Source of the DNA: Vibrio artabrorum
GTDB taxonomy: Bacteria > Pseudomonadota > Gammaproteobacteria > Enterobacterales > Vibrionaceae
NCBI RefSeq assembly: GCF_024347295.1
Contig: NZ_AP025458.1
Coordinates: forward strand, 434,001 to 498,000
DNA length: 64,000 bases
Direction: 5' to 3'
A program made the position numbers and the translations under genes. The notes beneath the pieces were generated by a model. That model saw only the letters and a program-made list of their open reading frames with translations. It did not search any database and was not told the DNA's origin. This document shows, piece by piece, positions 50,368 to 61,506 of the stretch (positions are counted from its first letter, which is position 1; every line of letters begins with the position of its first letter).

Positions 50368-51828
50368 ATGACGATTGAACATACCCAAGACTTAGCGCAA
50401 ATCCGTGCAATGGTGCCAGAGATGCGCCGTGTTAAATCCATCCACTTCATTGGTATTGGTGGCGCGGGAATGAGCGGGATTGCTGAAGTCTTGCTTAATG
50501 AAGGTTACCAGATCACGGGGTCTGATATTGCTCAAAACCCAGTGACCGATCGTTTAGTTAGCAAAGGTGCCACCGTTTACATCGGTCACCAAGCAAGCAA
50601 CGTTGTTGATGCCAGTGTTGTGGTAGTTTCAACCGCCATCAACGAAGAGAACCCTGAGATCATTGCCGCTCGCGACGCGCGAACCCCTATCGTTCGCCGT
50701 GCTGAAATGCTGGCTGAGCTGATGCGTTTTCGTCATGGTATCGCTGTGGCTGGGACGCATGGTAAAACAACGACAACCGCGTTAGTTACGCAGATTTACT
50801 CGGAAGCAGGCTTGGATCCAACCTTTGTTAATGGTGGTTTGGTTAAGAGTGCTGGGACTAATGCCCGCTTAGGCTCTAGCCGTATCCTTATCGCAGAAGC
50901 TGATGAAAGTGACGCATCATTCCTACATCTGCAACCAATGGTTAGTATTGTTACTAATATTGAAGCGGATCATATGGATACTTATGGCGGCGATTTTGAA
51001 ACGCTAAAGCAGACGTTTATTGATTTCTTACACAACCTGCCATTCTACGGCCAGGCTGTGATGTGTATTGATGATCCAGTCGTGCGTGAGCTTATTCCTT
51101 TGGTGAGTCGTCAAGTGATTACCTACGGCTTCTCAGAAGATGCGGATATTCGTATTGAGAACTACGTACAAGAAGGCCAACAAGGCAAATTCACGGTGGT
51201 ACGTGAAGGTAAAGCTAATCTTGATATTACGTTAAACATTCCGGGTCGCCATAATGCTCTGAATGCCTCGGCTGCGATTGCAGTTGCAACGGAAGATGAC
51301 ATTAGCGACGAAGCGATTCTAAAAGCGATGGCGGGGACGGAAGGGACAGGTCGTCGTTTTGATCATCTTGGTGAATACGAAACGGGCAAGGGGATTGCAA
51401 TGTTGGTTGATGATTATGGTCATCATCCAACTGAAGTCGATGTGACGATTCAAGCGGCTCGGAGTGGCTGGACAGATAAACGCCTTGTCATGATCTTCCA
51501 ACCACATCGCTACAGCCGCACCCGCGATCTGTATGATGATTTTGCTAACGTTCTTGAACAAGTTGATGTTTTAATCTTATTGGATGTTTACTCGGCCGGT
51601 GAGAAGCCGATTGCCGGTGCTGACGGACGCTCGTTAAGCCGAACTATTCGTGGACGTGGTAAGATTGATCCGATTTTCGTTGCTGATATCGACACACTGC
51701 CATCTGTTCTTGCTAACGTAATTCAAGGCGGTGACCTTGTTTTAACTCAAGGGGCCGGTGATGTAGGTCGCGTAGCGAAACAACTTGAGTCGTTACAACT
51801 CGATATTAATAAAATGCAGAATCCTTAA
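50368..51828 (+). CDS. murC: UDP-N-acetylmuramate:L-alanine ligase
   Basis: Adds the first amino acid, L-alanine, to UDP-MurNAc. Motifs are the N-terminal [17 protein letters not shown], the P-loop [16 protein letters not shown], and the C-terminal [12 protein letters not shown]. The ATG at 50368 gives 486 residues; an in-frame TTG lies one codon upstream. It is the last Mur ligase in the cluster. The following 145 bases up to ftsQ hold a promoter and no ddl gene. Confidence 0.96.
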   Translation: MTIEHTQDLAQIRAMVPEMRRVKSIHFIGIGGAGMSGIAEVLLNEGYQITGSDIAQNPVTDRLVSKGATVYIGHQASNVVDASVVVVSTAINEENPEIIAARDARTPIVRRAEMLAELMRFRHGIAVAGTHGKTTTTALVTQIYSEAGLDPTFVNGGLVKSAGTNARLGSSRILIAEADESDASFLHLQPMVSIVTNIEADHMDTYGGDFETLKQTFIDFLHNLPFYGQAVMCIDDPVVRELIPLVSRQVITYGFSEDADIRIENYVQEGQQGKFTVVREGKANLDITLNIPGRHNALNASAAIAVATEDDISDEAILKAMAGTEGTGRRFDHLGEYETGKGIAMLVDDYGHHPTEVDVTIQAARSGWTDKRLVMIFQPHRYSRTRDLYDDFANVLEQVDVLILLDVYSAGEKPIAGADGRSLSRTIRGRGKIDPIFVADIDTLPSVLANVIQGGDLVLTQGAGDVGRVAKQLESLQLDINKMQNP

Positions 51829-51910
51829 CAGAATACGGTTTAAAGACTGTGGTTGATCGCTCACTTCTTGCGATTGACCTGAAATTGACCAAAAATGTTA
51901 TTATCAACGT

Positions 51911-51938
51911 TTGATACTTTAATTTTGCTCAGTATAAT
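51911..51938 (+). promoter_or_regulatory. Strong sigma-70 promoter ahead of ftsQ
   Basis: TTGATA, 16 bases, TATAAT is near consensus and lies 36 bases before ftsQ, so ftsQAZ can be expressed independently of the upstream mur genes. Confidence 0.7.
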
Positions 51939-51973
51939 TCATAGGTTAAAGTAAGTGCTTTAAATCTATTACG

Positions 51974-52774
51974 ATGATAGGGAATAGAATTGCGAACCAA
52001 CGACAGGGAATGCGGGCTTTGGTAGAAAGTACTTTTAGCGAAAACCGCCACCTATTCAGTATACCATTGTTGAAGAAACATGCGCTTGGTGGTTCTTTTT
52101 TAGTTTTGGTATTGCTATTCATTGGGTTTCTTTTCTATACCACGCTGACTTGGATGTGGGACGATCAGCGATTGCCTCTTTCTAAAATAGTGCTTCAAGG
52201 TGATTTAACTTATGTAACGGCGGGTGATGTTCAGCATGCTTTTGGTCAGTTAGAGCATATCGGGACCTTCATGTCGCAAGACATTGGTGTGTTGCAAGAC
52301 AGTTTAGAAGCATTACCTTGGGTGTCTGCTGTCTCTATTCGTAAGCAGTGGCCAGACACAATAAAAGTTTTTTTGACTGAGTACCATGCGGCAGCAATCT
52401 GGAATGGTAATATGCTGTTGAATGAAAATGGTCAGGTGTTCAATGGTGATATCGGCCTGTTGAAGGGTGATAGAGTCAAGCTTTACGGCCCAGAAGGCAC
52501 CAGCCAAGAAGTGATAGAAAAATGGCGACAGATAACCCCTTCGATTAACCGTCTAGGTTTATCCGTCACCTCACTCGTTCTCAACGAGCGTCGCGCTTGG
52601 CAAATAATCCTAGATAACGGTATCCGTTTAGAACTAGGTAAAGATTCTTTAGGTGAGCGTGTTGATCGCTTTATTTTGCTTTACAACGAATTAGGTAGTA
52701 AAGCGAATCAAGTGAGCTACATCGACCTCAGGTATGATACGGGAGCCGCTGTAGGCTGGTTTCCAGAGCAATAG
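51974..52774 (+). CDS. ftsQ: Cell-division protein FtsQ
   Basis: Bitopic divisome scaffold that binds FtsB and FtsL. The 266-residue protein has a cytoplasmic tail, a transmembrane helix (ALGGSFLVLVLLFIGFLFYTT, about 38-58), the POTRA domain starting LPLSKIVLQGDLTYVTAGDV, and the beta domain with LPWVSAVSIRKQWPDTIKV and SYIDLRYDTGAAVGW. The start ATG at 51974 has a weak ribosome site; an ATG at 52010 is in frame. ftsA follows after 16 bases. Confidence 0.93.
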   Translation: MIGNRIANQRQGMRALVESTFSENRHLFSIPLLKKHALGGSFLVLVLLFIGFLFYTTLTWMWDDQRLPLSKIVLQGDLTYVTAGDVQHAFGQLEHIGTFMSQDIGVLQDSLEALPWVSAVSIRKQWPDTIKVFLTEYHAAAIWNGNMLLNENGQVFNGDIGLLKGDRVKLYGPEGTSQEVIEKWRQITPSINRLGLSVTSLVLNERRAWQIILDNGIRLELGKDSLGERVDRFILLYNELGSKANQVSYIDLRYDTGAAVGWFPEQ

Positions 52775-52790
52775 TTAGAAGAGAGCACAG

Positions 52791-54068
52791 ATGACTAAGA
52801 CCGCAGATGACAACATAATCGTTGGTCTTGATATAGGCACTGCGACCATATCCGCTCTGGTTGGTGAAATATTGCCTGATGGTCAAATCAATATCATTGG
52901 TTCAGGGCAAAGCCCATCCAGAGGTATGGATAAAGGTGGTGTAAACGACCTAGAGTCGGTAGTTAAGTCGGTTCAGAGAGCGATTGATCAAGCTGAGTTG
53001 ATGGCGGAATGCCGGATCAGCAATGTTTTTATCTCGCTATCGGGCAAACATATCGCAAGCCGAATTGAAAAAGGCATGGGCACTATTTCAGATGAAGAAG
53101 TGTCCCAAGATGACATGGATCGAGCGATTCATACCGCGAAATCAATTAAAATAGGTGATGAGCAGAGAATTCTGCACGTGATTCCGCAAGAATTTACCAT
53201 TGATTACCAAGAGGGAATTAAGAATCCGCTTGGTTTATCGGGTGTTCGAATGGAAGTGAGCGTTCATCTGATTTCTTGTCATAGCGATATGGCGAGAAAT
53301 ATTATTAAAGCTGTCGAGCGATGTGGTCTCACAGTCGAACAAATCGTATTCTCAGGACTTGCCTCAAGTAATGCGGTAATTACTGAAGACGAGCGGGAGC
53401 TTGGAGTGTGTGTGGTCGATATTGGTGCCGGTACCATGGATATTTCCATTTGGACTGGCGGCGCTCTTCGACACACAGAAGTCTTTTCCTACGCAGGAAA
53501 TGCGGTAACCAGTGATATTGCCTTCGCTTTCGGTACACCTGTGAGTGATGCTGAAGAGATAAAAGTAAGCCATGGTTGCGCTTTGAGTGAACTCGTAAGT
53601 AAGGACGATTCAGTGAATGTCCCAAGTGTTGGTGGTCGCCCATCGAGAAGTTTGCAACGACAAACGTTATCGGAAGTGATTGAACCACGTTACACTGAAC
53701 TTATGGGGCTTGTTAACCAAACTATTGATACGGTTCAATTACAGCTACGCGATGAAGGTATTAAACACCACCTTGCAGCTGGTGTGGTTCTGACTGGTGG
53801 AGCGGCACAAATTGACGGGTTGGTAGAGTGTGCGGAACGCGTATTCCGCAATCAAGTTCGAGTTGGTAAGCCATTAGAAGTTAGTGGCTTAACTGACTAT
53901 GTTAAAGAGCCGTATCATTCTACGGCGGTTGGTTTACTTCATTACGCAAGAGATTGCCAGATAAGTGATGAAGGTGATTACAGTGAACCTAAGCGTTCAG
54001 CACCTTCTATGTCTTCTATGTCAGGCTTATTTGGTAAATTGCGTAATTGGATACAAAAAGAGTTTTAA
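52791..54068 (+). CDS. ftsA: Cell-division actin-like protein FtsA
   Basis: Actin-fold ATPase that tethers FtsZ to the membrane. The 425-residue protein shows the phosphate-1 loop VGLDIGTATISALVGE, the SHS2 domain (about 85-165), VVDIGAGTMDISIW and GVVLTGGAAQIDGL. A C-terminal amphipathic helix, LFGKLRNWIQKEF, forms the membrane anchor. It lies between ftsQ and ftsZ, 31 bases before ftsZ, as in most proteobacteria. Confidence 0.97.
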   Translation: MTKTADDNIIVGLDIGTATISALVGEILPDGQINIIGSGQSPSRGMDKGGVNDLESVVKSVQRAIDQAELMAECRISNVFISLSGKHIASRIEKGMGTISDEEVSQDDMDRAIHTAKSIKIGDEQRILHVIPQEFTIDYQEGIKNPLGLSGVRMEVSVHLISCHSDMARNIIKAVERCGLTVEQIVFSGLASSNAVITEDERELGVCVVDIGAGTMDISIWTGGALRHTEVFSYAGNAVTSDIAFAFGTPVSDAEEIKVSHGCALSELVSKDDSVNVPSVGGRPSRSLQRQTLSEVIEPRYTELMGLVNQTIDTVQLQLRDEGIKHHLAAGVVLTGGAAQIDGLVECAERVFRNQVRVGKPLEVSGLTDYVKEPYHSTAVGLLHYARDCQISDEGDYSEPKRSAPSMSSMSGLFGKLRNWIQKEF

Positions 54069-54099
54069 CCTGAGTTGCAGGAAAAAACGGAGATAACAC

Positions 54100-55329
54100 A
54101 TGTTTGAACCGATGATGGAAATGTCTGACGATGCTGTAATCAAAGTCGTTGGAGTTGGTGGCGGTGGCGGCAACGCTGTTGAGCACATGGTACGTGAATC
54201 AATCGAAGGTGTAGAATTCATCAGTGTTAACACTGATGCACAAGCACTTCGTAAAACGAGCGTGAGCAGCGTGATCCAAATTGGTGGTGATATCACTAAA
54301 GGTTTGGGCGCTGGTGCAAACCCACAAGTAGGCCGTGATGCAGCTCTCGAAGATCGAGACAGAATTAAAGAAGTTCTAACGGGTGCCGATATGGTCTTTA
54401 TCGCAGCCGGTATGGGCGGTGGTACCGGTACAGGTGCTGCTCCCGTTATTGCTGAAGTGGCGAAAGAGCTGGGCGTGTTAACGGTTGCTGTTGTCACAAA
54501 GCCTTTTAGCTTTGAAGGCAAAAAGCGTTTAGCGTTTGCTGAGCAAGGCATTGAAGAGCTTTCTAAACATGTGGATTCTTTAATTACGATTCCAAATGAG
54601 AAGCTACTCAAAGTGCTTGGCCGCGGCGTAACGCTACTCGAAGCTTTCGCAAGTGCAAACGATGTACTTAAAAATGCGGTACAAGGTATTGCTGAACTCA
54701 TTACTCGCCCTGGTATGATTAACGTCGATTTCGCGGATGTTCGCACCGTAATGTCGGAAATGGGTCATGCAATGATGGGTAGCGGTATCGCAAAAGGTGA
54801 AGACCGTGCTGAAGAAGCGGCTGAAACGGCAATTTCTAGCCCACTACTCGAAGACATCGACCTCGCGGGTGCGCGTGGTGTTCTTGTGAACATCACAGCT
54901 GGCTTAGATATGCGTCTAGATGAATTTGAAACAGTCGGTAATACAGTTAAGGCATTCGCATCTGATAACGCAACCGTGGTGATTGGTACTTCTCTAGACC
55001 CTGATATGACGGATGAAATTCGTGTGACTGTTGTAGCAACAGGCATCGGTACTGAGAAAAAACCAGACATTACATTAGTTGCTGGTGGCAAAGCTAAGGT
55101 TGCATCAACGCCTCAACCACAGGTCGCAGCTCAAACTGCAGCAAAAGTGGAAGATAAAGTGGCACAGCCATTGCAGGAAAAAACTGAAGTGAAACCTCAA
55201 GTTAAGCCGCAATCAACGACATCAACGGTTTCTTCAGGAACAGGCGCTAGCCAGAGTGCGGCACCTAAAGCTGAAAAAGAGAGTGGATACTTAGATATTC
55301 CAGCGTTCTTGCGACGTCAGGCTGACTAG
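54100..55329 (+). CDS. ftsZ: Cell-division tubulin-like GTPase FtsZ
   Basis: Forms the cytokinetic Z ring. The 409-residue protein includes [16 protein letters not shown], the GTP-binding tubulin signature [11 protein letters not shown], and the T7 loop [15 protein letters not shown]. The linker (about 320-390) is Ala/Pro/Gln/Lys rich, and the C-terminal peptide [13 protein letters not shown], which binds FtsA and ZipA, is intact. A GGAG ribosome site precedes the ATG. Length is slightly above E. coli FtsZ because of the linker. Confidence 0.98.
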   Translation: MFEPMMEMSDDAVIKVVGVGGGGGNAVEHMVRESIEGVEFISVNTDAQALRKTSVSSVIQIGGDITKGLGAGANPQVGRDAALEDRDRIKEVLTGADMVFIAAGMGGGTGTGAAPVIAEVAKELGVLTVAVVTKPFSFEGKKRLAFAEQGIEELSKHVDSLITIPNEKLLKVLGRGVTLLEAFASANDVLKNAVQGIAELITRPGMINVDFADVRTVMSEMGHAMMGSGIAKGEDRAEEAAETAISSPLLEDIDLAGARGVLVNITAGLDMRLDEFETVGNTVKAFASDNATVVIGTSLDPDMTDEIRVTVVATGIGTEKKPDITLVAGGKAKVASTPQPQVAAQTAAKVEDKVAQPLQEKTEVKPQVKPQSTTSTVSSGTGASQSAAPKAEKESGYLDIPAFLRRQAD

Positions 55330-55343
55330 TCAATACTCAAAAT

Positions 55344-55371
55344 TTGACTATCGTCGAATTAATGATAAAAT
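55344..55371 (+). promoter_or_regulatory. Probable lpxC promoter
   Basis: TTGACT, 16 bases, TAAAAT, between ftsZ and lpxC. An inverted repeat TCACGG/CCGTGA (55372-55397) overlaps the expected transcription start. Confidence 0.55.
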
Positions 55372-55424
55372 TCACGGTCGGTAGATGCTGGCCGTGATTT
55401 GTAGCACTGATAAGAGGTAAGTAG

Positions 55425-56342
55425 ATGATTAGACAACGTACTCTCAAAGAGATCGTGAAAACAACTGGTGTGGGTCTCCACTCTGGTCGTAAAGTCACAC
55501 TTACTCTTCGTCCGGCAGCTGCAAATACAGGTATTGTTTATCGTCGTACTGATGTCAATCCGCCTGTCGATTTTCCAGCTGACCCTGCGTCAGTTCGTGA
55601 CACGATGCTATGTACTGCTCTTGTTAACGACGAAGGTGTGCGTATTTCGACAGTGGAACACCTTAACGCAGCTCTAGCGGGTATGGGCATCGACAACATC
55701 ATTATTGAAGTCGATGCACCTGAGATCCCAATTATGGATGGTAGCGCAAGCCCATTTGTATACTTGCTACAGCAAGCGGGTGTCGAAACACTGAATGCAG
55801 CGAAGCGTTTTATTCGAATCAAGAAACCCGTTCGTTTTGAGGATGGCGATAAATGGGCAGAATTTGTACCATTTGACGGCTTCCGAATGGATTTTGAAAT
55901 CGAATTCAATCACCCAGCGATTGAATCCGATGAGCAACGTTTGTTATTTGATTTCTCATCGCAAGGTTTTGTAAAACAGATTTCTCGCGCTCGTACTTTC
56001 GGCTTCATGCGTGATATTGAGTACCTGCAATCACAAAATTTGTGTTTGGGTGGTAGCTTTGATTGTGCCATCGTACTGGATGAATACCGCATTCTTAATG
56101 AAGAAGGTCTTCGTTTCGAGAATGAGTTTGTCACTCATAAAGTACTCGACGCGATTGGCGACCTTTATATGTGTGGACACGCTATTATTGGTGAGTTCCG
56201 CGCATACAAATCAGGTCACGGTCTAAATAATCAACTTTTACGTGCAGTGCTTGCTGACGCAGAAGCTTGGGAATGGGCTACATTTGAAGAAGAAGTCGGT
56301 TCTCCAGTGGCTTTCGCAGAGCCGGGTATGGTTCTAGCGTAA
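55425..56342 (+). CDS. lpxC: UDP-3-O-acyl-N-acetylglucosamine deacetylase LpxC
   Basis: Zinc deacetylase performing the committed step of lipid A synthesis. The 305-residue protein starts [24 protein letters not shown]. The zinc-binding histidine is in TVEHLNAAL, and the second group is in [11 protein letters not shown]. The [13 protein letters not shown] block is also conserved. It closes the dcw cluster, with its own promoter and a strong terminator. Confidence 0.97.
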   Translation: MIRQRTLKEIVKTTGVGLHSGRKVTLTLRPAAANTGIVYRRTDVNPPVDFPADPASVRDTMLCTALVNDEGVRISTVEHLNAALAGMGIDNIIIEVDAPEIPIMDGSASPFVYLLQQAGVETLNAAKRFIRIKKPVRFEDGDKWAEFVPFDGFRMDFEIEFNHPAIESDEQRLLFDFSSQGFVKQISRARTFGFMRDIEYLQSQNLCLGGSFDCAIVLDEYRILNEEGLRFENEFVTHKVLDAIGDLYMCGHAIIGEFRAYKSGHGLNNQLLRAVLADAEAWEWATFEEEVGSPVAFAEPGMVLA

Positions 56343-56369
56343 TAAGTGGCTTACAACAATATAAGATTT

Positions 56370-56400
56370 CAAAAACCAGGTCATCGGCCTGGTTTTTTTG
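56370..56400 (+). terminator. lpxC terminator
   Basis: AAAAACCAGG-TCATCGG-CCTGGTTTTTTT with a short loop and strong T-run. Confidence 0.9.
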
Positions 56401-56731
56401 TGTCTATTTTCCAGATACAGTGTCGTTAACCTCCGGAAATTGCTGGCCAATGGGCTGCTGTTTGCTTAATCCAGCAGCAATTAGAAAGAAAAGTTCCAAG
56501 CACATCAAACAAATGGTGTTCTAAATGGTCGTTAGTGTGAAAATTACTTACACTAAGGGGCATTAATTTTAACTCAAGCCTTGAAAACTCTACGCTCAAG
56601 TACAATATCAAAGATACTAGATTTATCTCAGTATCCTTGGTTAGTAACTGAAGACTAGCTTATCGCTAGTAGAGACTGACGGCATTTAAAATAGATCGCG
56701 GACGATCTGAGAACGAAGAGATTCCAAGCAC
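56401..56731. other. lpxC-secA interval without a recognisable gene
   Basis: No protein could be recognised in either strand. The stretch holds TTCCAAGCACAT at 56494-56505, repeated exactly at 56722-56733 across the secA start, and a perfect hairpin ACTAGC-TTATC-GCTAGT at 56654-56670. A dciA (DUF721) or secM gene, often found here in gammaproteobacteria, is not seen and a full dciA would not fit. Confidence 0.6.
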
Positions 56732-59458
56732 ATGATTACTAAGCTGCTGACAAAGGTAATTGGCAGTCGCAATGACAGAACACTGCGCCGCCTTAGAAAA
56801 ATTGTAAAAGAAATTAATAGCTACGAACCGTCATTAGAAGCTCTATCTGATGAAGAGTTAAAAGCAAAAACGGTTGAGTTTCGTGAGCGCTTAGATAAGG
56901 GAGAATCGTTAGACCAACTTCTACCAGAAGCATTTGCAACGGTACGAGAAGCGTCAAAACGTGTTTATGGTATGCGCCACTTCGACGTGCAATTGATTGG
57001 TGGCATGGTTTTAAATGCTGGCCAAATTGCAGAAATGCGTACTGGTGAAGGTAAAACTCTTACTGCAACTTTGCCTGCTTATCTTAATGCTTTACCAAGT
57101 AAAGGTGTTCATGTCGTAACGGTGAACGATTACTTAGCGAAGCGTGATGCGGAAACAAACCGCCCATTATTTGAATTCCTTGGTATGACGGTTGGCGTGA
57201 ATGTGCCAAATATGGCTCCGCCAGAAAAGAAAGCGGCGTATCAAGCTGATATTTTATACGGGACTAACAACGAATTTGGTTTCGATTACCTACGTGACAA
57301 CATGGCTTTTCGTGCTGAAGACCGAGTTCAGCGTGAGCGTTTTTTCGCTGTTGTCGATGAAGTTGACTCAATCCTAATCGATGAAGCTCGAACTCCACTG
57401 GTTATTTCTGGACCGGCTGAAGATAGCTCAGATCTCTACACGCGTATTAATACGTTGATCCCTCACCTTGAGCGTCAAGATAAAGAAGATTCTGAAGAGT
57501 ACCGTGGCGAAGGTCACTACACCATGGATGAAAAATCGAAACAAGTTCACCTGACTGAAAACGGTCAAGAATTTGTTGAAGAGTTGATGGTGAAAAATGG
57601 CTTGATGGAAGACGGAGACACGCTTTACTCTCCAACTAATATCAGTTTATTACACCACGTAAACGCGGCTCTTCGTGCGCATGTTCTGTTTGAGAAAAAC
57701 GTTGATTACATTGTTACGGAAGACGGTGAAGTTGTTATTGTTGACGAACATACGGGTCGTACAATGCCGGGTCGTCGTTGGTCTGAAGGGTTACACCAAG
57801 CTGTTGAAGCGAAAGAAGGTGTGAAGATTCAGAATGAAAACCAGACGCTCGCATCAATTACATTCCAGAACTTCTTCCGCTTGTACGAAAAACTGTCTGG
57901 TATGACAGGTACTGCCGATACAGAAGCGTTCGAATTTCAGTCTATTTACGGCCTAGAAACGGTGGTTATCCCAACCAATAAACCTATGGTTCGTAACGAT
58001 ATGCCAGATGTGGTTTATCGTACCGAAGAAGACAAATTTAATGCGATCATTGAGGATATTAAAGATCGTGTAGCAGCGGGTCAGCCATCGCTGGTTGGTA
58101 CTGTGTCTATTGAAAAATCTGAGCTTCTTTCAAATGCCCTGAAGAAAGCTAAGATTAAGCATAATGTTCTAAACGCCAAGTTCCACGAAATGGAAGCTGA
58201 GATCGTAGCGCAAGCGGGTACGCCTAGCGCGGTCACCATTGCAACTAACATGGCCGGTCGTGGTACCGATATCGTGCTAGGTGGTAGTTGGCAGGCACAA
58301 GTTGAGAAATTAGAAAACCCAACTCAAGAGCAGATCGACAAGATCAAATCGGATTGGAGAATCATCCACGATAAAGTGCTTGAGTCTGGAGGTCTGCACA
58401 TCATCGGTACTGAGCGTCATGAATCTCGTCGTATCGATAATCAGCTACGTGGTCGTTCTGGTCGTCAAGGTGATGCGGGTTCTTCTCGTTTCTATCTATC
58501 GATGGAGGATTCTTTACTTCGTATCTTTACTTCTGATCGTATGGCAGGTCTTATTCAAAGTGGCATGGACGAAGGCGAAGCGATTGAGTCTAAAATGTTG
58601 TCCCGCTCCATTGAAAAAGCACAACGTAAAGTGGAAGGGCGTAACTTCGATATTCGTAAGCAGCTGCTTGAGTACGATGATGTTGCCAATGACCAACGTA
58701 AAGTCGTTTATGAGCTTCGTGATGAATTGATGAGTTCTGAAGATATCAGTGAAATGATCGAGCACAACCGTGAAGATGTGTTTGCTTCGATCATTGATGA
58801 GTATATTGCACCGCAATCACTAGACGAAATGTGGGATATAGCCGGTCTACAAGAACGTTTGAAAAATGACTTCGATCTTGAGTTCGATATTCAAGGTTGG
58901 TTAGACGAAGATGATAAGCTCTACGAAGAAGCATTACGTGAACGTATCCTAGGTATGGCGGTTGATTCGTATAAACAGAAAGAAGAAGTGGTTGGTGCTC
59001 AAGTACTACGCAACTTCGAGAAGTCTGTGATGCTACAAACGCTCGATACTCTTTGGAAAGAGCATCTGGCTGCAATGGATCACCTTCGCCAAGGTATTCA
59101 TCTGCGTGGTTATGCTCAAAAGAACCCAAAACAAGAGTACAAACGTGAGTCATTTGAACTGTTTGAAGGTCTTTTAGAAGCTCTGAAATTAGACGTTATT
59201 ACTATCCTTTCTAAAGTTCGCGTTCAGCAACAAGAAGAAGTGGAAAGGATGGAAGCTCAACGCCAAGCTCAAGCTGAAGAAGCGGCTCGTCGTGCACAAG
59301 CACAACATGCAAGCGCTGAAAATCAGTTAGGGAACAATGAAGCAAACACCGCCTCTCCACAAACGGTAGTACGCGAAGAGCGTAAAGTGGGCCGAAACGA
59401 ACCATGTCCATGTGGAAGTGGCAAAAAATACAAACAGTGTCACGGTCAAATTAACTAA
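56732..59458 (+). CDS. secA: Preprotein translocase ATPase SecA
   Basis: Motor that drives unfolded preproteins through SecYEG. At 908 residues it is full length. The DEAD-type motor shows Walker [16 protein letters not shown] and Walker B in [20 protein letters not shown]2 shows [14 protein letters not shown] and [18 protein letters not shown]. The C-terminal zinc site [13 protein letters not shown], which contacts SecB and lipids, is intact. The ATG lies seven bases after an AAGAG site. It is monocistronic with its own terminator. Confidence 0.98.
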   Translation: MITKLLTKVIGSRNDRTLRRLRKIVKEINSYEPSLEALSDEELKAKTVEFRERLDKGESLDQLLPEAFATVREASKRVYGMRHFDVQLIGGMVLNAGQIAEMRTGEGKTLTATLPAYLNALPSKGVHVVTVNDYLAKRDAETNRPLFEFLGMTVGVNVPNMAPPEKKAAYQADILYGTNNEFGFDYLRDNMAFRAEDRVQRERFFAVVDEVDSILIDEARTPLVISGPAEDSSDLYTRINTLIPHLERQDKEDSEEYRGEGHYTMDEKSKQVHLTENGQEFVEELMVKNGLMEDGDTLYSPTNISLLHHVNAALRAHVLFEKNVDYIVTEDGEVVIVDEHTGRTMPGRRWSEGLHQAVEAKEGVKIQNENQTLASITFQNFFRLYEKLSGMTGTADTEAFEFQSIYGLETVVIPTNKPMVRNDMPDVVYRTEEDKFNAIIEDIKDRVAAGQPSLVGTVSIEKSELLSNALKKAKIKHNVLNAKFHEMEAEIVAQAGTPSAVTIATNMAGRGTDIVLGGSWQAQVEKLENPTQEQIDKIKSDWRIIHDKVLESGGLHIIGTERHESRRIDNQLRGRSGRQGDAGSSRFYLSMEDSLLRIFTSDRMAGLIQSGMDEGEAIESKMLSRSIEKAQRKVEGRNFDIRKQLLEYDDVANDQRKVVYELRDELMSSEDISEMIEHNREDVFASIIDEYIAPQSLDEMWDIAGLQERLKNDFDLEFDIQGWLDEDDKLYEEALRERILGMAVDSYKQKEEVVGAQVLRNFEKSVMLQTLDTLWKEHLAAMDHLRQGIHLRGYAQKNPKQEYKRESFELFEGLLEALKLDVITILSKVRVQQQEEVERMEAQRQAQAEEAARRAQAQHASAENQLGNNEANTASPQTVVREERKVGRNEPCPCGSGKKYKQCHGQIN

Positions 59459-59476
59459 TTGAACCGTTGTCAGAAA

Positions 59477-59507
59477 TAAAAAGAGTCGCTTACGCGACTC
59501 TTTTTGT
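59477..59507 (+). terminator. secA terminator
   Basis: AAAAAGAGTCGC-TTAC-GCGACTCTTTTT, a clean stem with T-run. Confidence 0.9.
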
Positions 59508-59543
59508 ATGTAAATTTCATGGCTTACTTTGTTATGCAAGGAA

Positions 59544-59655
59544 GTCGTCATTCCCTATAGCGAGGAACGAGCGTAGTAGGGAATCTCGTTTAGTTAGGCT
59601 CATGTTGTTTTAGATCCCCAACTCAGTCGTTCCTCCTTCTTGAGGATGACGTATT
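59544..59655. repeat. Palindromic intergenic repeat before mutT (MITE- or REP-like)
   Basis: The ends are near-inverted copies (CGTCATTCCC on the left; GAGGATGACG, reverse complement CGTCATCCTC, on the right). Inside, GAGGAACGA (59562-59570) and TCGTTCCTC (59627-59635) are perfect reverse complements, and GGGAATC pairs imperfectly with GATCCCC. The whole 110 bases can fold into one long imperfect hairpin, as small non-autonomous repeats do. Confidence 0.6.
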
Positions 59656-59696
59656 AAGGGACTGCATGAGCGAAGTGCTTTATTAAGGAACACCAT

Positions 59697-60095
59697 ATGA
59701 AAAGAACCCATATTGTTGCGGGTATCATCTTTAACTCAGATAAGTCACAGGTATTCATCACTAAACGCCCGGACGACAAACACAAAGGCGGTTTCTGGGA
59801 ATTCCCTGGTGGCAAGGTTGAAGTCGGCGAAACCATTGAACAAGCAATGACTCGTGAGCTTGATGAAGAGATTGGGATTAAGGTGACAGAGCAGTCACTG
59901 TTTGAACATCTTGAATTTGATTACACCGATAAGTCGCTTAAGTTCGACTTCATCCTTGTGACCGACTTTGAGGAGCAACCTTATGGCAAAGAAGGTCAAC
60001 AAGGTGAATGGGTAAGCCTAGAATCATTGAATCAATACACCTTTCCAGAGGCAAATGTGCCAATTTTAGAGCGAGTAATAAAAGAGTTTTCGTAA
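59697..60095 (+). CDS. mutT: 8-oxo-dGTP diphosphatase MutT
   Basis: Nudix hydrolase that sanitises oxidised dGTP and prevents A:T to C:G transversions. The 132-residue protein begins KRTHIVAGIIFNSDKSQVFITKRP and contains the Nudix box within FPGGKVEVGETIEQAMTREL followed by DEEIG, with the metal-binding REL-EE pattern. TAAGGAA upstream is the ribosome site. It is commonly found next to secA in gammaproteobacteria. A palindromic repeat separates it from the secA terminator. Confidence 0.95.
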   Translation: MKRTHIVAGIIFNSDKSQVFITKRPDDKHKGGFWEFPGGKVEVGETIEQAMTRELDEEIGIKVTEQSLFEHLEFDYTDKSLKFDFILVTDFEEQPYGKEGQQGEWVSLESLNQYTFPEANVPILERVIKEFS

Positions 60096-60166
60096 TTGCT
60101 AGCCTGAGTTTGAGATTGTTGTTAGTTTAAAGAGATTAATCGATTGAACGTTGCTGCAAGAGATAA

Positions 60167-61012
<846 letters not shown>

Positions 61013-61023
61013 ATAGATATTTA

Positions 61024-61056
61024 TGCGCTGGCAATTGCCGGCGCTTTCTTTGTTTG
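61024..61056 (+). terminator. dapB terminator
   Basis: GCGCTGGC-AATT-GCCGGCGC followed by TTTCTTTGTTT. The T-run is interrupted but the stem is strong. Confidence 0.7.
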
Positions 61057-61380
61057 GTGCCTTTTCCTTAGTAATCTCTTCTCTACGATCTTCCTTCTAC
61101 TTTCTTTCTATCGCCTTTTTTTCTCTATTTTTATGTTGTTTATGTAGGGTTTGGTGTGTTTTTTATTTTAGATCTTTAAATTATCATGTTTTCTCTTGGC
61201 ATTTATCGATTGCGTTTTGTTGCTGACATTTTTATCACTCCATGGTTGGCTAAAATGAGGGATGAAAATGAGAAAATCGTAATATTCGAGCTAAATGAGC
61301 ATAAAAGTTGAACTTTTGGCGCTTTGAGGAGGGAAATTGAATTAGTCCTTACAAATGTTTAATTTCTTTTGAGTTAAATG
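61056..61380. other. dapB-carA interval without a gene
   Basis: From about 61056 to 61150 the plus strand is unusually C/T-rich (CCTTTTCC, TCTTCTCTAC, TTCTTTCTATCGCC), then A/T-rich sequence follows. No protein or RNA gene is supported here. The interval continues into the carA promoter, leader and ARG boxes. Confidence 0.6.
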
Positions 61381-61409
61381 TTGACACATATCACGCAGAT
61401 CACTAAAAT
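61381..61409 (+). promoter_or_regulatory. Strong sigma-70 promoter of carAB
   Basis: TTGACA, 17 bases, TAAAAT. It is about 107 bases before the carA start, giving a leader of about 100 bases. Confidence 0.75.
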
Positions 61410-61467
61410 ACCGCCAATTTGTCTAATTTCCATAAACACGCAGTTTTTGGTGTTGCAGGAAGGTAGA

Positions 61468-61506
61468 TTTGCAAATTAAATCAATTTTAATGCATTTTTA
61501 TTTCTG
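61468..61506 (+). promoter_or_regulatory. Two tandem ARG-box-like sites, probable ArgR operator
   Basis: Against the pattern WNTGAATWWWWATTCANW, TTTGCAAATTAAATCAAT (61468-61485) matches 15 of 18 positions and AATGCATTTTTATTTCTG (61489-61506) matches 14. The 3-base spacing is the one typical for paired ARG boxes bound by the ArgR hexamer. They lie just before the carA ribosome site. Confidence 0.55.

Noticed and set aside
54027..54746. 239-codon minus-strand frame opposite ftsZ
   Set aside because: Shadow of ftsZ codon bias, with Ser/Ala/Pro-rich low-complexity sequence and no family resemblance.
56426..56611. 61-codon minus-strand frame between lpxC and secA
   Set aside because: No similarity to DUF721 or another known family, and no ribosome site; reported only as an unexplained interval.
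61023..61226. Hydrophobic 67-codon frame after dapB
   Set aside because: It is a by-product of the T/C-rich tract and starts inside the dapB terminator stem; no ribosome site.
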